From positions 1 through 64,000 of the forward strand of contig JAJDNK010000033.1 of assembly GCA_022340715.1 (NCBI GenBank): a DNA stretch of 64,000 nucleotides, in the 5' to 3' direction. The notes beneath the pieces were generated by a model, which saw nothing but the letters and a program-made list of their open reading frames with translations, did no database searches and had not been told where the DNA came from. Shown here piece by piece: positions 17,158 through 26,654 of this stretch. Source of the stretch: a bacterium BMS3Abin03 (GTDB taxonomy: Bacteria; Bacteroidota; Ignavibacteria; Ignavibacteriales; Ignavibacteriaceae). Made by a program: the position numbers and the translations under genes. Numbering within the stretch: position 1 is the first letter of the stretch; each line of letters begins with the position of its first letter.

Positions 17158-18123
17158 ATGGTTTTAACAGTAACTATAAATCCACTACTTGAACACAGGC
17201 TCACTTATTCCCGGACCGTGATGAATGAAAAAAACAGGGAAGGTAAATTATCTTTTGCAGCAGGTGGGAAGGGAATAAATGTATGCAGGCAATTAAAACA
17301 ACTTGGTGTTCAGAATATTGCTTTAACATTTTCAGGTGGAACGTTTGGTAAACTTTTCAGGGAAGCTATCAAATCGGAAGGACTGGATTTTTCATTGATC
17401 AATGTTTCTTCAGAAACTCGTGTCTGTCCGGTTATTATTGATTCAGGGAACAAAAAAGCTTCTTACTATTTTCCTGTTAACCCGATTATCATGAAAGAAG
17501 AGAAAGAAAAATTCATACTGCAGATGGAAAAGATGATCAAGAATTGTGAAATTGTTGTTTTTTCAGGTAGCTCGCCTTGTAAAGAAACCGAAGATATTTT
17601 CCCAATAGGGATTGAAATGGCAAAAAGGTATGATAAGATATCCATTTGCGATACATATGGGAATCACCTTAAGGAATCATATTATGCAGCGCCAAGAATA
17701 ATTCACAATAATATTGAAGAAATAGAAAGCTCTTTATCAATAAAATTAGAAAATGAAAAAGATAAACTCGATTTTCTTGACTCACTTTACAATTATGGAA
17801 TTAAACAAACCTTCCTCACAGATGAGGCAAATGATTTTTATTCTTCTAATTTTGACTTTCATTATAAAGTAACTGTACCTAAAATTGATCTGGTTGATTC
17901 CACCGGAAGTGGTGATTCATTTGTTGCAGGTATTGCATATGGATGGCATCATAACCTGACTTTTACGGAGCAGATAAAATTTGCCGTTGCACTGGGATCA
18001 GCTAATGCCGAAACATTTGATGTTGCGATTATTTCAAAGGAAAAAGCTGAGGAATTAATAAATCTTGTGGAAGTTGTCTCGGTTGGTAAAAAAATGAAAA
18101 TAATTGATGACTCGCCCCATTAA
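17158..18123 (+). CDS. PfkB-family kinase, 1-phosphofructokinase-like
   Basis: The 321-residue protein belongs to the 1-phosphofructokinase/tagatose-6-phosphate kinase branch of PfkB kinases. It begins VLTVTINPLLEHRL, has AGGKGINV (35-42), and carries the C-terminal anion-hole motif DSTGSGDSFVAG with catalytic D253. It should phosphorylate a phosphosugar such as fructose 1-phosphate; no PTS gene is nearby to support fructose use, so the substrate is open. The usual GAGDSF reads GSGDSF here. The end overlaps the start of the outer-membrane protein gene. Confidence 0.8.
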   Translation: MVLTVTINPLLEHRLTYSRTVMNEKNREGKLSFAAGGKGINVCRQLKQLGVQNIALTFSGGTFGKLFREAIKSEGLDFSLINVSSETRVCPVIIDSGNKKASYYFPVNPIIMKEEKEKFILQMEKMIKNCEIVVFSGSSPCKETEDIFPIGIEMAKRYDKISICDTYGNHLKESYYAAPRIIHNNIEEIESSLSIKLENEKDKLDFLDSLYNYGIKQTFLTDEANDFYSSNFDFHYKVTVPKIDLVDSTGSGDSFVAGIAYGWHHNLTFTEQIKFAVALGSANAETFDVAIISKEKAEELINLVEVVSVGKKMKIIDDSPH

Positions 18124-19870
18124 ATATTTTTTTCTGTTTCTACTCTATCCTTTTGTTCTGAATTGCCAGGTTATTAATAGAATTGAAATAAATAATAACT
18201 CTGTTTTCGAGGACAACGAAATAATATCCTGGGCTTCGATTGCGGAAGGAATGAAAATTTATAAAGGGCTTATTGATACAGTAAAATCCCGTGTTGCTTA
18301 CAATCTTGGTCTCAATGGATATTTCAATTCTGATTTTACAGGTACTGAAATAACATTATCCCCCGATTCTTCTAACGCCGATATTATAATTTCTGTAAAC
18401 GAAGGAAAACCAACTTATATAAACCAGGTAAATTTTAGCAGCAAGGATTCTCTCAGACGTAAAGAATTTCTTCCGGAATTTGAATTTTTAAAAGAGCAGG
18501 TATTCGATAAATACCAGATAGAAGAATATATTAATGATGCATTGACTGATCTTGAAAATAACGGTAATCCCTTTGCTATCTTCAGAATATCATCTATCCA
18601 TTTTTTTGAAGATTCTCTAAGCGATAAACATTTCGCAGATTTATACATAAAATTAAACACAGGGCAACGAAGTAAGATAGACAGGATAGAGGTAAAAGGA
18701 AATACATCTACAAAAGATTTTGTTATAATTAGAGAATTAAGAATCGAAATGGGTGAATTGTATTCTCAGGAAAAAGTCGGAGAGCTTCCCAAAAGATTGA
18801 ACCATTTACAATTTTTCGAACCCATTGCAACTCCGCAGTTCTATTTTGATTCGAAGAATAATGGTGTGCTTCTTATCACTGTTAAAGAAAGACAAACAAA
18901 CAACTTCGATGGAATTATTGGATATATTCCATCTGCTAACGATAATGAAACCGGATATGTAACAGGACTGGTAAACGTTTCTCTCAGAAATCTTTTTGGA
19001 ACAGGACGTGCGGCGGCATTCAGATGGCAGAAGCTCAACAGGAATTCACAGGAGCTTGAAATAAAATATCTTGAGCCATGGTTGCTTGGCTTTCCGCTCA
19101 ATCTTAATGGTGGATTTTACCAGCGACAGCAGGATACAATTTATGTTCAGAGAAGATTTACAGCCGGATTGGAATATCTTGCAACTGAAGAAGTATCCGC
19201 TTCAGTTTTTATATCAACTGAATCGGTTATTCCCACTTTAACTGAAGAGCCGGTTTTTACGGTTTATAATTCTTCTTCATTTACATCCGGTTTAAGTTTG
19301 AGAATAGATACAAGGGATGATCCGCTTGCACCCACATCCGGAATTTTGTTCGATAATTCATATTCATTCAGCAGGAAAAGTATTAATGGCCCTATAGAAT
19401 TTATCACACCCGGAATGGTAACGAAAATCAATCTTCAGCGTTATGAAGTAACTCTTGCCTTTTTTTACCAGTTATTTAGGAGGAATGTTGTTGCTCTTGC
19501 GCTAAACGGTAAAGAATTGCGCGGACCTTTTTTCGAACAAAGTGATCTTTTTAGATTGGGTGGTACTAAATCTTTAAGAGGTTACCGTGAAGATCAATTC
19601 CTGGGCAACAGGATTTTCTGGTCTAATCTGGAATACCGTCTTTTCCTTTCTAATAGAACTTATGCTTTCCTGTTTTTCGATACAGGTTATTATTTAAGAA
19701 ATGCAGATGTTGAAAGAAGCATTGCTAAGCAGGAAGGTTTTAAAATCGGTTACGGTCTGGGAATAAATCTCCAAACAGGCATAGGAATGCTGGCAGTAAG
19801 TTATGCATTAGCAAAAGGAGATTCTTTCAGTAAGGGTAAAATTCATTTTGGAATAATAAATGAGTTTTGA
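18107..19870 (+). CDS. Omp85/BamA-like outer-membrane protein
   Basis: The protein has 587 residues. A signal peptide (about 1-20, ending FVLNCQ) precedes two or three POTRA-like domains (about 20-260; GRSKIDRIEVKGNTSTKDF marks one). A beta-barrel of the bacterial surface antigen (D15) family runs to the end. It keeps the Omp85 motif GTKSLRGYREDQF in the lid loop region (about residue 484). It is shorter than canonical BamA (about 800 residues), so a TamA-like or lineage-specific Omp85 role is more likely. Its ATG (18107; TTG 18104 also in frame) lies inside the kinase gene, overlapping by 17 bases. Confidence 0.82.
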   Translation: MTRPIKYFFLFLLYPFVLNCQVINRIEINNNSVFEDNEIISWASIAEGMKIYKGLIDTVKSRVAYNLGLNGYFNSDFTGTEITLSPDSSNADIIISVNEGKPTYINQVNFSSKDSLRRKEFLPEFEFLKEQVFDKYQIEEYINDALTDLENNGNPFAIFRISSIHFFEDSLSDKHFADLYIKLNTGQRSKIDRIEVKGNTSTKDFVIIRELRIEMGELYSQEKVGELPKRLNHLQFFEPIATPQFYFDSKNNGVLLITVKERQTNNFDGIIGYIPSANDNETGYVTGLVNVSLRNLFGTGRAAAFRWQKLNRNSQELEIKYLEPWLLGFPLNLNGGFYQRQQDTIYVQRRFTAGLEYLATEEVSASVFISTESVIPTLTEEPVFTVYNSSSFTSGLSLRIDTRDDPLAPTSGILFDNSYSFSRKSINGPIEFITPGMVTKINLQRYEVTLAFFYQLFRRNVVALALNGKELRGPFFEQSDLFRLGGTKSLRGYREDQFLGNRIFWSNLEYRLFLSNRTYAFLFFDTGYYLRNADVERSIAKQEGFKIGYGLGINLQTGIGMLAVSYALAKGDSFSKGKIHFGIINEF

Positions 19871-19968
19871 TTTGCGCATTCGTTACTTGGATTTTCGTCA
19901 TAATTCGATCTCGGTTTTAGAATACATAAATCCCTTCTTATATTAGAATTATAATTTTTAAGTAGTCA

Positions 19969-20814
19969 ATGAACTTCATTTTAAAAATTTATTATTATAT
20001 TCTAATAACACGTCCGCTTAATATAATCATAACTCTTTTAGTAGTTATAGTCGGCGCTTTAATTAGCAAAGGGGAAACTTACGAAACAACCAATATTATC
20101 CTTGCCGGAATCTCCGCCATATTAACCGCGGCCGCAGGTAATATTATAAATGATATCATCGATAAAAATGCGGATAAGATAAATCATCCTGTACGGATAA
20201 TTCCTTCGGGTAAATTAAGTGTTAAGCAAGCCGGGATAGAATATTTCTTTTTGGTAATTGCGGCTTGTGTTATCTCATCTTTTATAAACCAGTTGTCATT
20301 TCTTATAGTTTTTCTAACTTCTGTTCTTCTTTTTTTATACTCTAATATTCTCAAACGAATTCCCCTGCTTGGAAATATTACTATTGCATATCTGACCGGC
20401 ATGGCATTTATTTATGGAGGCGTTTCAGTCGGGCATCCGCGTGCAGCTCTGATTCCTGCTCTGTTCGCTTTTATGATTAATCTCATCCGGGAATTGGTAA
20501 AAGATATACAGGATATTGATGGAGATAAAAACGTAGGTATAAAAACATTTCCTATAAAATTCGGAATTGATAGCACAAAGTATTTAATAACATTTTTTGT
20601 AATTCTTCTTATCCTTACAACGTTTATTCCTTATGCTTTTGATATTTATAAGATAGAGTTTTTTATTCTTGTGATGATAGTAGTTAATCCAATTTTAATT
20701 TTTTTCTTAAAACTGTTATACAAAAATGATTTTACTGCTAACTTGAATAAGTTAAGTAATATGTTGAAATTGGATATGGTTTTTGGTTTACTCGCAATAT
20801 TTCTTGGTGTATGA
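19969..20814 (+). CDS. UbiA-family prenyltransferase
   Basis: The 281-residue membrane protein has about eight or nine helices and both aspartate-rich motifs that bind the Mg-prenyl diphosphate. These are NDIIDKNADKINHP (about residues 61-74) and DIQDIDGDKNVGIKTFP (about 181-197). UbiA enzymes attach polyprenyl chains to aromatic or glycerol-phosphate acceptors. In this phylum the group is often labelled geranylgeranylglycerol-phosphate geranylgeranyltransferase, but menaquinone or other acceptors are possible. The stop overlaps rnhB by four bases (ATGA). Confidence 0.85.
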   Translation: MNFILKIYYYILITRPLNIIITLLVVIVGALISKGETYETTNIILAGISAILTAAAGNIINDIIDKNADKINHPVRIIPSGKLSVKQAGIEYFFLVIAACVISSFINQLSFLIVFLTSVLLFLYSNILKRIPLLGNITIAYLTGMAFIYGGVSVGHPRAALIPALFAFMINLIRELVKDIQDIDGDKNVGIKTFPIKFGIDSTKYLITFFVILLILTTFIPYAFDIYKIEFFILVMIVVNPILIFFLKLLYKNDFTANLNKLSNMLKLDMVFGLLAIFLGV

Positions 20815-21446
20815 AACATTTTGATAATAGTTTTCTATCGGAACAAATTGAGCTTATTGCCGGCGTAGATGAGGCGGGTAGGGGACCTTTAGCAGGACCC
20901 GTAGTTGCAGCGGCTGTAATTTTTGAGCCATCAGTTTATATTGATGGAGTTAATGATTCAAAGAAATTGAGCGAGACCCAGAGAGAAAACCTTTACCCAC
21001 TAATTTTAAAGAAGTCCTTGACATACGGGATTTCTGCAGTATCACCCGCCAAAATTGATAGCATCAACATACTAAATGCTTCACTACTGGCTATGTTAAA
21101 CTCAATAAACAAACTTGAAATAAAGCCTGAGCTAATTCTTGTGGATGGCAATAGGGCTTTCAATTGTAACATCCCGGTAAGAACAGTTATTAAAGGTGAT
21201 GCAAAATCTTTTTGCATTGCTGCGGCATCTATAATCGCAAAGGTAACCAGAGACAGACTTATGAAAAGACTTGCTGGTTATTATCCTGCTTACAGATGGG
21301 AGAAAAATAAAGGTTATCCAACAAAACAACATATTGAAACGTTGAAACTTGTTGGACCTTCGCCTTTACACAGAAAATCTTTTCTTCGAAAGATATTAGA
21401 AGTTAGTGAACCGGAATTAAAGCTTCAGCATGTTAAAGAAGAATGA
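20811..21446 (+). CDS. rnhB: Ribonuclease HII
   Basis: This enzyme cleaves RNA in RNA-DNA hybrids and starts ribonucleotide excision repair. The 211-residue protein has the RNase HII signature GVDEAGRGPLAGPVV with D20 and E21, VNDSKKLSE, and D112 in ILVDGN; KGDAKSFCIAAASIIAKVTRD follows. All catalytic positions appear intact. ATGA overlaps with both neighbours (ubiA-like and yraN) suggest tight translational coupling. Confidence 0.95.
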   Translation: MKHFDNSFLSEQIELIAGVDEAGRGPLAGPVVAAAVIFEPSVYIDGVNDSKKLSETQRENLYPLILKKSLTYGISAVSPAKIDSINILNASLLAMLNSINKLEIKPELILVDGNRAFNCNIPVRTVIKGDAKSFCIAAASIIAKVTRDRLMKRLAGYYPAYRWEKNKGYPTKQHIETLKLVGPSPLHRKSFLRKILEVSEPELKLQHVKEE

Positions 21447-21811
21447 GATTAAGTAGAGAAGAACTTGCTAAAAAGGGGGAACAAATAGCTGCCGATTTTC
21501 TTGAAGAAAAAGGATTTGAAATTATTGAGCGAAACTATAGGTACGGCCACGGTGAATTAGATATTATTGCTGTTGATCCAAGTGATGGTTTCACGGTTTT
21601 TGTTGAAGTAAAAACAAGACAGAATCTTTATTTCGGCGAACCTGAATATGCGATAACAAAGAGTAAACAACGACAGGTAAAAAAAGTTGCGGAGTTGTAT
21701 TTGTATGATAAAGAGATCGAGAATGTTAATTGTCGTTTCGATGTTATTGCAATTCTACTTGAAGATGATGACAATCCTGTTATAAATCATTATGAAAATG
21801 CATTTATGTAA
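21443..21811 (+). CDS. yraN: YraN/UPF0102 endonuclease-like protein
   Basis: The 122-residue protein begins with the family's KKGEQIAADFLEEKGFEIIERNYR. It carries the restriction-endonuclease-like core GHGELDIIAVD and VFVEVKTRQ (the E/D...ExK pattern). The family almost always lies next to rnhB, as here, and is presumed to act on DNA; the cellular role is not settled. Its stop TAA is followed directly by the ATG of dctQ. Confidence 0.88.
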   Translation: MRLSREELAKKGEQIAADFLEEKGFEIIERNYRYGHGELDIIAVDPSDGFTVFVEVKTRQNLYFGEPEYAITKSKQRQVKKVAELYLYDKEIENVNCRFDVIAILLEDDDNPVINHYENAFM

Positions 21812-22321
21812 ATGAAGTTTATCAATATATATATAAATTTTATAGATAAGCTGAATGATAAGATAGGATCGATAACATCTTGGCTCACAGCTTTGCTGGT
21901 TTTGGTTGTGAGCTATGATGTTATCGTACGTTATTTAGTTGAAGAAAGCAGTGTTGGTCTTCAGGAATTTGAATGGCATCTGTTTTCTCTAATATTTCTT
22001 TTATCTGCAGCTTATACATTAAAAATTGATGATCACGTAAGAGTTGATGTTTTTTATACAAAGTTTTCGCCAAGGAAGCAGGCGTGGATAAATTTTTTAG
22101 GCTCAATATTATTTTTAATCCCGTTTTGTATAGTTGTTATTATTGCTTCACAGGATTTTGTCTCTTTATCATTTCGCATTAATGAAACCTCTCCTGATGC
22201 CGGTGGACTTCCTGCACGGTTCATTTTAAAAGCTTTCATTCCAATTTCATTTTTCCTTTTACTTCTGCAGGGAATTGCACTCGTATTTAAATCTTTTCTG
22301 AAATTAAAAGAAAAAGACTGA
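21812..22321 (+). CDS. dctQ: TRAP transporter small permease DctQ
   Basis: This is the small membrane subunit of a tripartite ATP-independent periplasmic transporter. The 169-residue protein has four helices (about 17-36, 48-68, 90-110, 133-155). It shows the conserved LQEFEWHLFSLIFLLSAAYTLK and DDHVRVDVFY. It pairs with DctM encoded 4 bases downstream; the binding protein gene lies convergent beyond it. Confidence 0.88.
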   Translation: MKFINIYINFIDKLNDKIGSITSWLTALLVLVVSYDVIVRYLVEESSVGLQEFEWHLFSLIFLLSAAYTLKIDDHVRVDVFYTKFSPRKQAWINFLGSILFLIPFCIVVIIASQDFVSLSFRINETSPDAGGLPARFILKAFIPISFFLLLLQGIALVFKSFLKLKEKD

Positions 22322-22325
22322 ACCT

Positions 22326-23642
22326 ATGGAGTGGCTTCCTTTACTATTCTTCTTAACAGTTCTTATATTTTTACTTTTAGGGTATCCTGTCTCCTTTACG
22401 CTGGGCGGTATCTCGGTTATCTTTGGATTGATAATGTTCGGCACTGATTATTTTAACTTGCTACCACTCAGAATCTGGGGAATAATGTCCAACTATGTTT
22501 TGATTGCTGTTCCTCTTTTCATCTTTATGGGTATTATGCTTGAACGTTCAGGCATTGCGGAAGAGCTTCTCGAAACCATGGCATTACTTTTTGGAAAGTT
22601 GAGAGGCGGATTGGCTGTTTCAGTATTAATGGTTGGAGCGATGCTTGGAGCATCAACAGGTATTGTTGGTGCAACTGTTGTTACAATGGGTGTTCTTAGT
22701 CTTCCAGTAATGTTGAAACGTGGCTATGAAACTAAAGCTGCTACGGGAATTATAATGGCATCCGGTACACTCGGACAAATCATCCCGCCGAGTATTGTAC
22801 TAGTTCTTCTAGGAAGCATACTTAATGTACCTGTTGGCAATCTTTTCGTAGGTGCGGTTATACCGGGAATCATCCTAGTGCTTTTATTTTTTATCTGGAT
22901 TGTAATTCAGACAATAATAAAGCCAAAAGCTTTACCTGCAATGCCGGATGAAGAGCTTGAAAAATTCAAGGGCGTGGGTAAATTCAAAAGAATACTTAAT
23001 GCCTTTATTCTTCCGTCACTACTAGTTCTTGCTGTTCTCGGTTCTATATTTGCAGGTATCGCATCACCAACTGAAGCTGCAGCAGTCGGTGCTCTAGGCG
23101 CTACAATCTTAACAATGCTTAAAGGAAGATTTAATCTTTCAACATTAAAGGCAGTGATGTTGAAAACAACTTCAATTACTAGCATGGTATTTATGATTTT
23201 AGTTGGCGCTACTGCGTTCAGTCTGGTGTTCAGAGGAATGCATGGTGATCGCTATTTGGCTGAATTAATACTTTCTGCAGAACTGGAACCGCATTATTTC
23301 CTCGCAATCTCTTTGCTTGCCATTTTCATCTGTGGTTTCTTTATTGATTTTATTGAAATAATTTTTATTGTTGTTCCTATCATCGCTCCTATATTTGAAA
23401 GTATGCATATCGATCTTTTGTGGCTCGGTATTTTAATCGCAATGAATTTACAAACCTCCTTCCTTACACCACCATTCGGCTTTACGATATTTTATTTGAA
23501 AGGAGTAGCACCCAAAGAAGTGACTACTTCACAGCTTTACAAAGGTGTAATTCCGTACGTTATAATTCAACTAATCGCTTTATTTATTATAGTTCTGTTT
23601 CCCCAGTTAGTCTTATGGCTTCCAAAGTTGATTGGAGAATAA
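22326..23642 (+). CDS. dctM: TRAP transporter large permease DctM
   Basis: This is the ion-coupled transport subunit. The 438-residue protein is almost wholly hydrophobic with about 11-13 helices. It shows the family pieces GAMLGASTGIVGATVVTMG, ASGTLGQIIPPSI, and the C-terminal LGILIAMNLQTSFLTPPFGF. Length and motifs are typical. It lies 4 bases after dctQ. The stop is 22 bases from the end of dctP on the other strand. Confidence 0.92.
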   Translation: MEWLPLLFFLTVLIFLLLGYPVSFTLGGISVIFGLIMFGTDYFNLLPLRIWGIMSNYVLIAVPLFIFMGIMLERSGIAEELLETMALLFGKLRGGLAVSVLMVGAMLGASTGIVGATVVTMGVLSLPVMLKRGYETKAATGIIMASGTLGQIIPPSIVLVLLGSILNVPVGNLFVGAVIPGIILVLLFFIWIVIQTIIKPKALPAMPDEELEKFKGVGKFKRILNAFILPSLLVLAVLGSIFAGIASPTEAAAVGALGATILTMLKGRFNLSTLKAVMLKTTSITSMVFMILVGATAFSLVFRGMHGDRYLAELILSAELEPHYFLAISLLAIFICGFFIDFIEIIFIVVPIIAPIFESMHIDLLWLGILIAMNLQTSFLTPPFGFTIFYLKGVAPKEVTTSQLYKGVIPYVIIQLIALFIIVLFPQLVLWLPKLIGE

Positions 23643-23664
23643 GAACAGGAATTCTTTCATCTAA

Positions 23665-24768
23665 TCATCTGTAATTTCTTTCTGATATTTTAAACCAGTC
23701 GTACATATTCATTTTAAAAGAATTAAATGATTCATACGCTTTTTTACTCATAGAATCTTTACCGGTTATCTCTTCCATTACTTCATCAGTATACGCTTTT
23801 AATTTATTTAAAACAGGTTCCGAGAATTCACGGAATTCAACTCTACCTTCTTTTTTCATTTTTAAGTAATATTCCATGTTCTTTTGATCGAATGCTGAAA
23901 GCATCAACGTATTTACAGCTCCCGAAGCCACAGTAATGATATTTTTTAAATCGTTCGGAAGTTTCTCAAAAGCTTCCCTATTAACCATTAGTTCCATCAT
24001 TGATGCAGGTTCATGCCAGCCGGGGTAGTAATAATATTTTGCTATTTTATGAAATCCCATTAAATAGTCGTGATATGGTCCTATCCATTCGAGCGCATCG
24101 ATTACACCACGTTCTAGGTTGGTATATAATTCTCCACCGGGTGAAAGTATTGATGAAGCCCCGGTTTTTGTAATCACTTTACCACCAAGTCCGGGAATTC
24201 TCATCTTTAGTCCTTTAAAATCTCCAATGGAATTAATCTCTTTATTAAACCATCCGCCCATCTGTCCTCCGGTATTTCCGCATGGGAAAGGATAAAGATT
24301 AAAATCTGCATAAAGTTCTCTCCACATTTCCAACCCACCACCGAAAAAGTGCCAGGCATACATTTGTCTGGCGGTCATTCCAAACGGCACACTAGAAAAA
24401 ATCTGTGCAGCAGGTAACTTCCCGGCCCAGTAATATGGAGCACTGTGTCCCATTTCGGCCACTCCACCGGAAACTGCATCAAATACTTCGAGTGCAGGAA
24501 CTAATTCTCCTCCGCCATAAACCTGTATTCTCATTCTTCCATCAGAAGCTTCAGCTATCCACTTTGCAACTTTTTCAGCATATTCACCAAGTATGGGAAA
24601 TCCGGGAGGCCATGCGGTTACCATCTTCCAGTCGTAAGTTTCATTGGTGTTTATGGAAACAGTTTTATTTTCTTTCTTTGTATTGCATGCTGCAAGCAAT
24701 CCGGTTGAGGCGGCAACGGCAGCAATTGAGGCACCTTTTATAAAATCTTTTCTCTGAATTTTTTTCAT
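23665..24768 (-). CDS. TRAP substrate-binding lipoprotein, TakP-like
   Basis: The 367-residue protein has an N-terminus MKKIQRKDFIKGAS and a lipobox LLAAC with acylated C28. The Tat-like region carries RK rather than RR, so Sec export is likely. The mature part follows the DctP/TakP alpha-keto-acid-binding group closely: GGELVPALEVFDAV, PCGNTGGQMGGWFNKEINSIGDFKGLKMR, DALEWIGPYHD and YYYPGWHEP. TakP binds pyruvate and other 2-oxo acids; the 2-oxo-acid or lactate-type ligand here is inferred. It is the partner of the dctQ-dctM pair but is transcribed convergently from its own promoter. Confidence 0.88.
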   Translation of the reverse strand: MKKIQRKDFIKGASIAAVAASTGLLAACNTKKENKTVSINTNETYDWKMVTAWPPGFPILGEYAEKVAKWIAEASDGRMRIQVYGGGELVPALEVFDAVSGGVAEMGHSAPYYWAGKLPAAQIFSSVPFGMTARQMYAWHFFGGGLEMWRELYADFNLYPFPCGNTGGQMGGWFNKEINSIGDFKGLKMRIPGLGGKVITKTGASSILSPGGELYTNLERGVIDALEWIGPYHDYLMGFHKIAKYYYYPGWHEPASMMELMVNREAFEKLPNDLKNIITVASGAVNTLMLSAFDQKNMEYYLKMKKEGRVEFREFSEPVLNKLKAYTDEVMEEITGKDSMSKKAYESFNSFKMNMYDWFKISERNYR

Positions 24769-25103
24769 TTGAGTTTCCGCTTAAGTTTTTTTTGATAGAG
24801 ATATAATTCAAAATATTAAATTATTGATAATTATTCTATCAGTTAATTAATAATCACACTTTTATGATATTTTACCAAAGTAAATATCTGTTTTGGTTTA
24901 TAAATTATAAGAACGACCATTCAAAAAGTTTAATTTCTAAAATTATATATCGCTTAGGAATGGATATCGGTTTATTTTTGATGTTTGAACCATGGTGATC
25001 TAAACAACAAAACAGAATTCATATTCATAATCAATTTTCCTATTTTTCATCTGTGATTAGATATTCATTAAATCCGGTTATTTATCATCATTAACTTTTT
25101 TTG
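24769..25103. other. Divergent intergenic region, dctP / mlaE
   Basis: These 335 AT-rich bases separate the divergently transcribed TRAP binding protein and the Mla operon and must hold both promoters. A TAnnTTTG box (TATTTTTG, 24973-24980) points toward mlaE, but no TTTG sits at the proper distance. A small inverted repeat ACCAAA (24874-24879) / TTTGGT (24892-24897) is present. No RNA gene or open frame of note was seen. Confidence 0.4.
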
Positions 25104-25907
25104 ATGGCTTCCAGATTATACAAATTTCTCGATGTTACTGAAAAACGGCTCCAGAGTTTTTTTGAACTGCTTGCCGGGCTAACCCTTTTCTCATTTAGAT
25201 TTGTAAAAGAAGTTTTTGTACCTCCTTACGAGGTGGAAGAAATACGTAAGCATATGATAGAACTCGGTATGAAAACACTGCCTATTGTCGGTGTTACCGG
25301 ATTCATTATCGGACTTGTAATTACAATGCAGCTTCAGCCGGTTCTTCAAAGGTTTGGTGCTGAAGCATTCCTTCCCGGTTCTGTCGGTATTTCAATTGTT
25401 CGCGAATTAGGTCCAGTTATTACGGCATTAATATTTGCCGGAAGGGTGAGCTCCGGTATTGGTGCCGAACTAGGTTCTATGCGTGTTACTGAACAGATCG
25501 ATGCGATGGAAGTTTCGGGAGTTAATCCATTTAAGTTTTTAGTTGTAACAAGAGTTTTTGCAACTACTTTCATTCTCCCGATATTAACTGTTTACGTTAT
25601 CTTCATAGCACTTATAGGTGCTTACATTGCTGTAGTGCTTGTTCAGAATATGACCTGGGAATATTATACGGGCAGGGTTATTTTTTCAGTTGAATTCGGT
25701 GATGCAATACCCGGTGTTGCAAAAACATTTGTGTTCGGTTACATAGTTGGTATTGTGGGAGCTTATCTCGGTTACAATGCAAAAAACGGAACCGAAGGAG
25801 TGGGTAAAGCATCCACAACCTCTGTTGTAGTATCGTCTTTATTGATTTTAGTTTTCGATATGATTCTTGTAAAACTAACTTTATGGTTATGGCCGATTGC
25901 AAAATAA
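25104..25907 (+). CDS. mlaE: MlaE-family lipid ABC transporter permease
   Basis: This is the inner-membrane permease of an Mla/MCE phospholipid transport system. The 267-residue protein has an amphipathic N-terminus and about five helices. It shows the family segments IVRELGPVITALIFAGRVSSGIGAELG, MRVTEQIDAMEVSG and GAYLGYNAKNGTEGVG. The start is ATG 25104; TTG 25101 is directly before it. The ATP-binding gene follows with the stop codon abutting its ATG. Confidence 0.92.
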   Translation: MASRLYKFLDVTEKRLQSFFELLAGLTLFSFRFVKEVFVPPYEVEEIRKHMIELGMKTLPIVGVTGFIIGLVITMQLQPVLQRFGAEAFLPGSVGISIVRELGPVITALIFAGRVSSGIGAELGSMRVTEQIDAMEVSGVNPFKFLVVTRVFATTFILPILTVYVIFIALIGAYIAVVLVQNMTWEYYTGRVIFSVEFGDAIPGVAKTFVFGYIVGIVGAYLGYNAKNGTEGVGKASTTSVVVSSLLILVFDMILVKLTLWLWPIAK

Positions 25908-26654
25908 ATGGTAGTAATAAAAGATTTACATAAATCGTTTGAAAACCAGGTTGTACTTAATGGTATTTCTATGCATGTTGAGAATGCACAAAACATGGTT
26001 GTATTCGGCAGAAGCGGTACGGGTAAAAGTGTTCTGTTAAAATGTCTTATTCGCCTGATGGAACCTGATGCCGGCGAAGTTACAATTGACGGTAAAGATG
26101 TTCTTAGCTTGAATCTGAAAGAACTTAACATATTAAGAAAAGATGTTGGTTTTTTATTTCAAGGTGCAGCGCTATATGATTCTATGAGTGTGAGAGAAAA
26201 TCTTGAATTCCCGTTAATACGAAATTTTGAGTATACTCAGGGGAAGATTGATGAAAAAGTTAGTGAGGTGCTTGAGGCGGTGTCCTTGGAAGGTGAGATC
26301 GATAAAATGCCATCGGAACTTTCCGGTGGTATGAGAAAAAGAATTGGTCTTGCGAGATCAATAATTACAAAACCTAAATTAATGCTTTATGATGAACCGA
26401 CTACAGGACTTGATCCGATCACTGCAAAAGAGATTAGCAGTTTAATATTAGATTTACAGAATGCTTATAAAATGACATCTATAGTAGTTACGCATGATCT
26501 TCTCTGTGCAAAAATAATAGCAGATAGAGCAATAGTTCTAAAAAAAGGGCATATTCATAGTGAAGGAACAATAGAGGAATTATTATCCGATAAAGATCCA
26601 TTTTTGGTAGACTTCTTCAGTGATGAAGTAATAAACAAAAACGGGAGAGACTGA
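25908..26654 (+). CDS. mlaF: MlaF-family ABC transporter ATP-binding protein
   Basis: The 248-residue ATPase energises the Mla/MCE lipid transporter. It has Walker A GRSGTGKS (about 36-43), the signature SGGMRKRIGLARSI, Walker B LMLYDEPTTGLDP and an H-loop THD, all intact. The start abuts mlaE, and the stop overlaps mlaD by one base (TGATG). No mlaB or mlaC gene follows, which matches the reduced Mla systems of many diderms. Confidence 0.92.
   Translation: MVVIKDLHKSFENQVVLNGISMHVENAQNMVVFGRSGTGKSVLLKCLIRLMEPDAGEVTIDGKDVLSLNLKELNILRKDVGFLFQGAALYDSMSVRENLEFPLIRNFEYTQGKIDEKVSEVLEAVSLEGEIDKMPSELSGGMRKRIGLARSIITKPKLMLYDEPTTGLDPITAKEISSLILDLQNAYKMTSIVVTHDLLCAKIIADRAIVLKKGHIHSEGTIEELLSDKDPFLVDFFSDEVINKNGRD

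Noticed and set aside
24769-25103. tRNA or regulatory RNA gene in the dctP/mlaE gap
   Set aside because: No cloverleaf, CCA end or conserved riboswitch core could be found by eye; the stretch is simply AT-rich.
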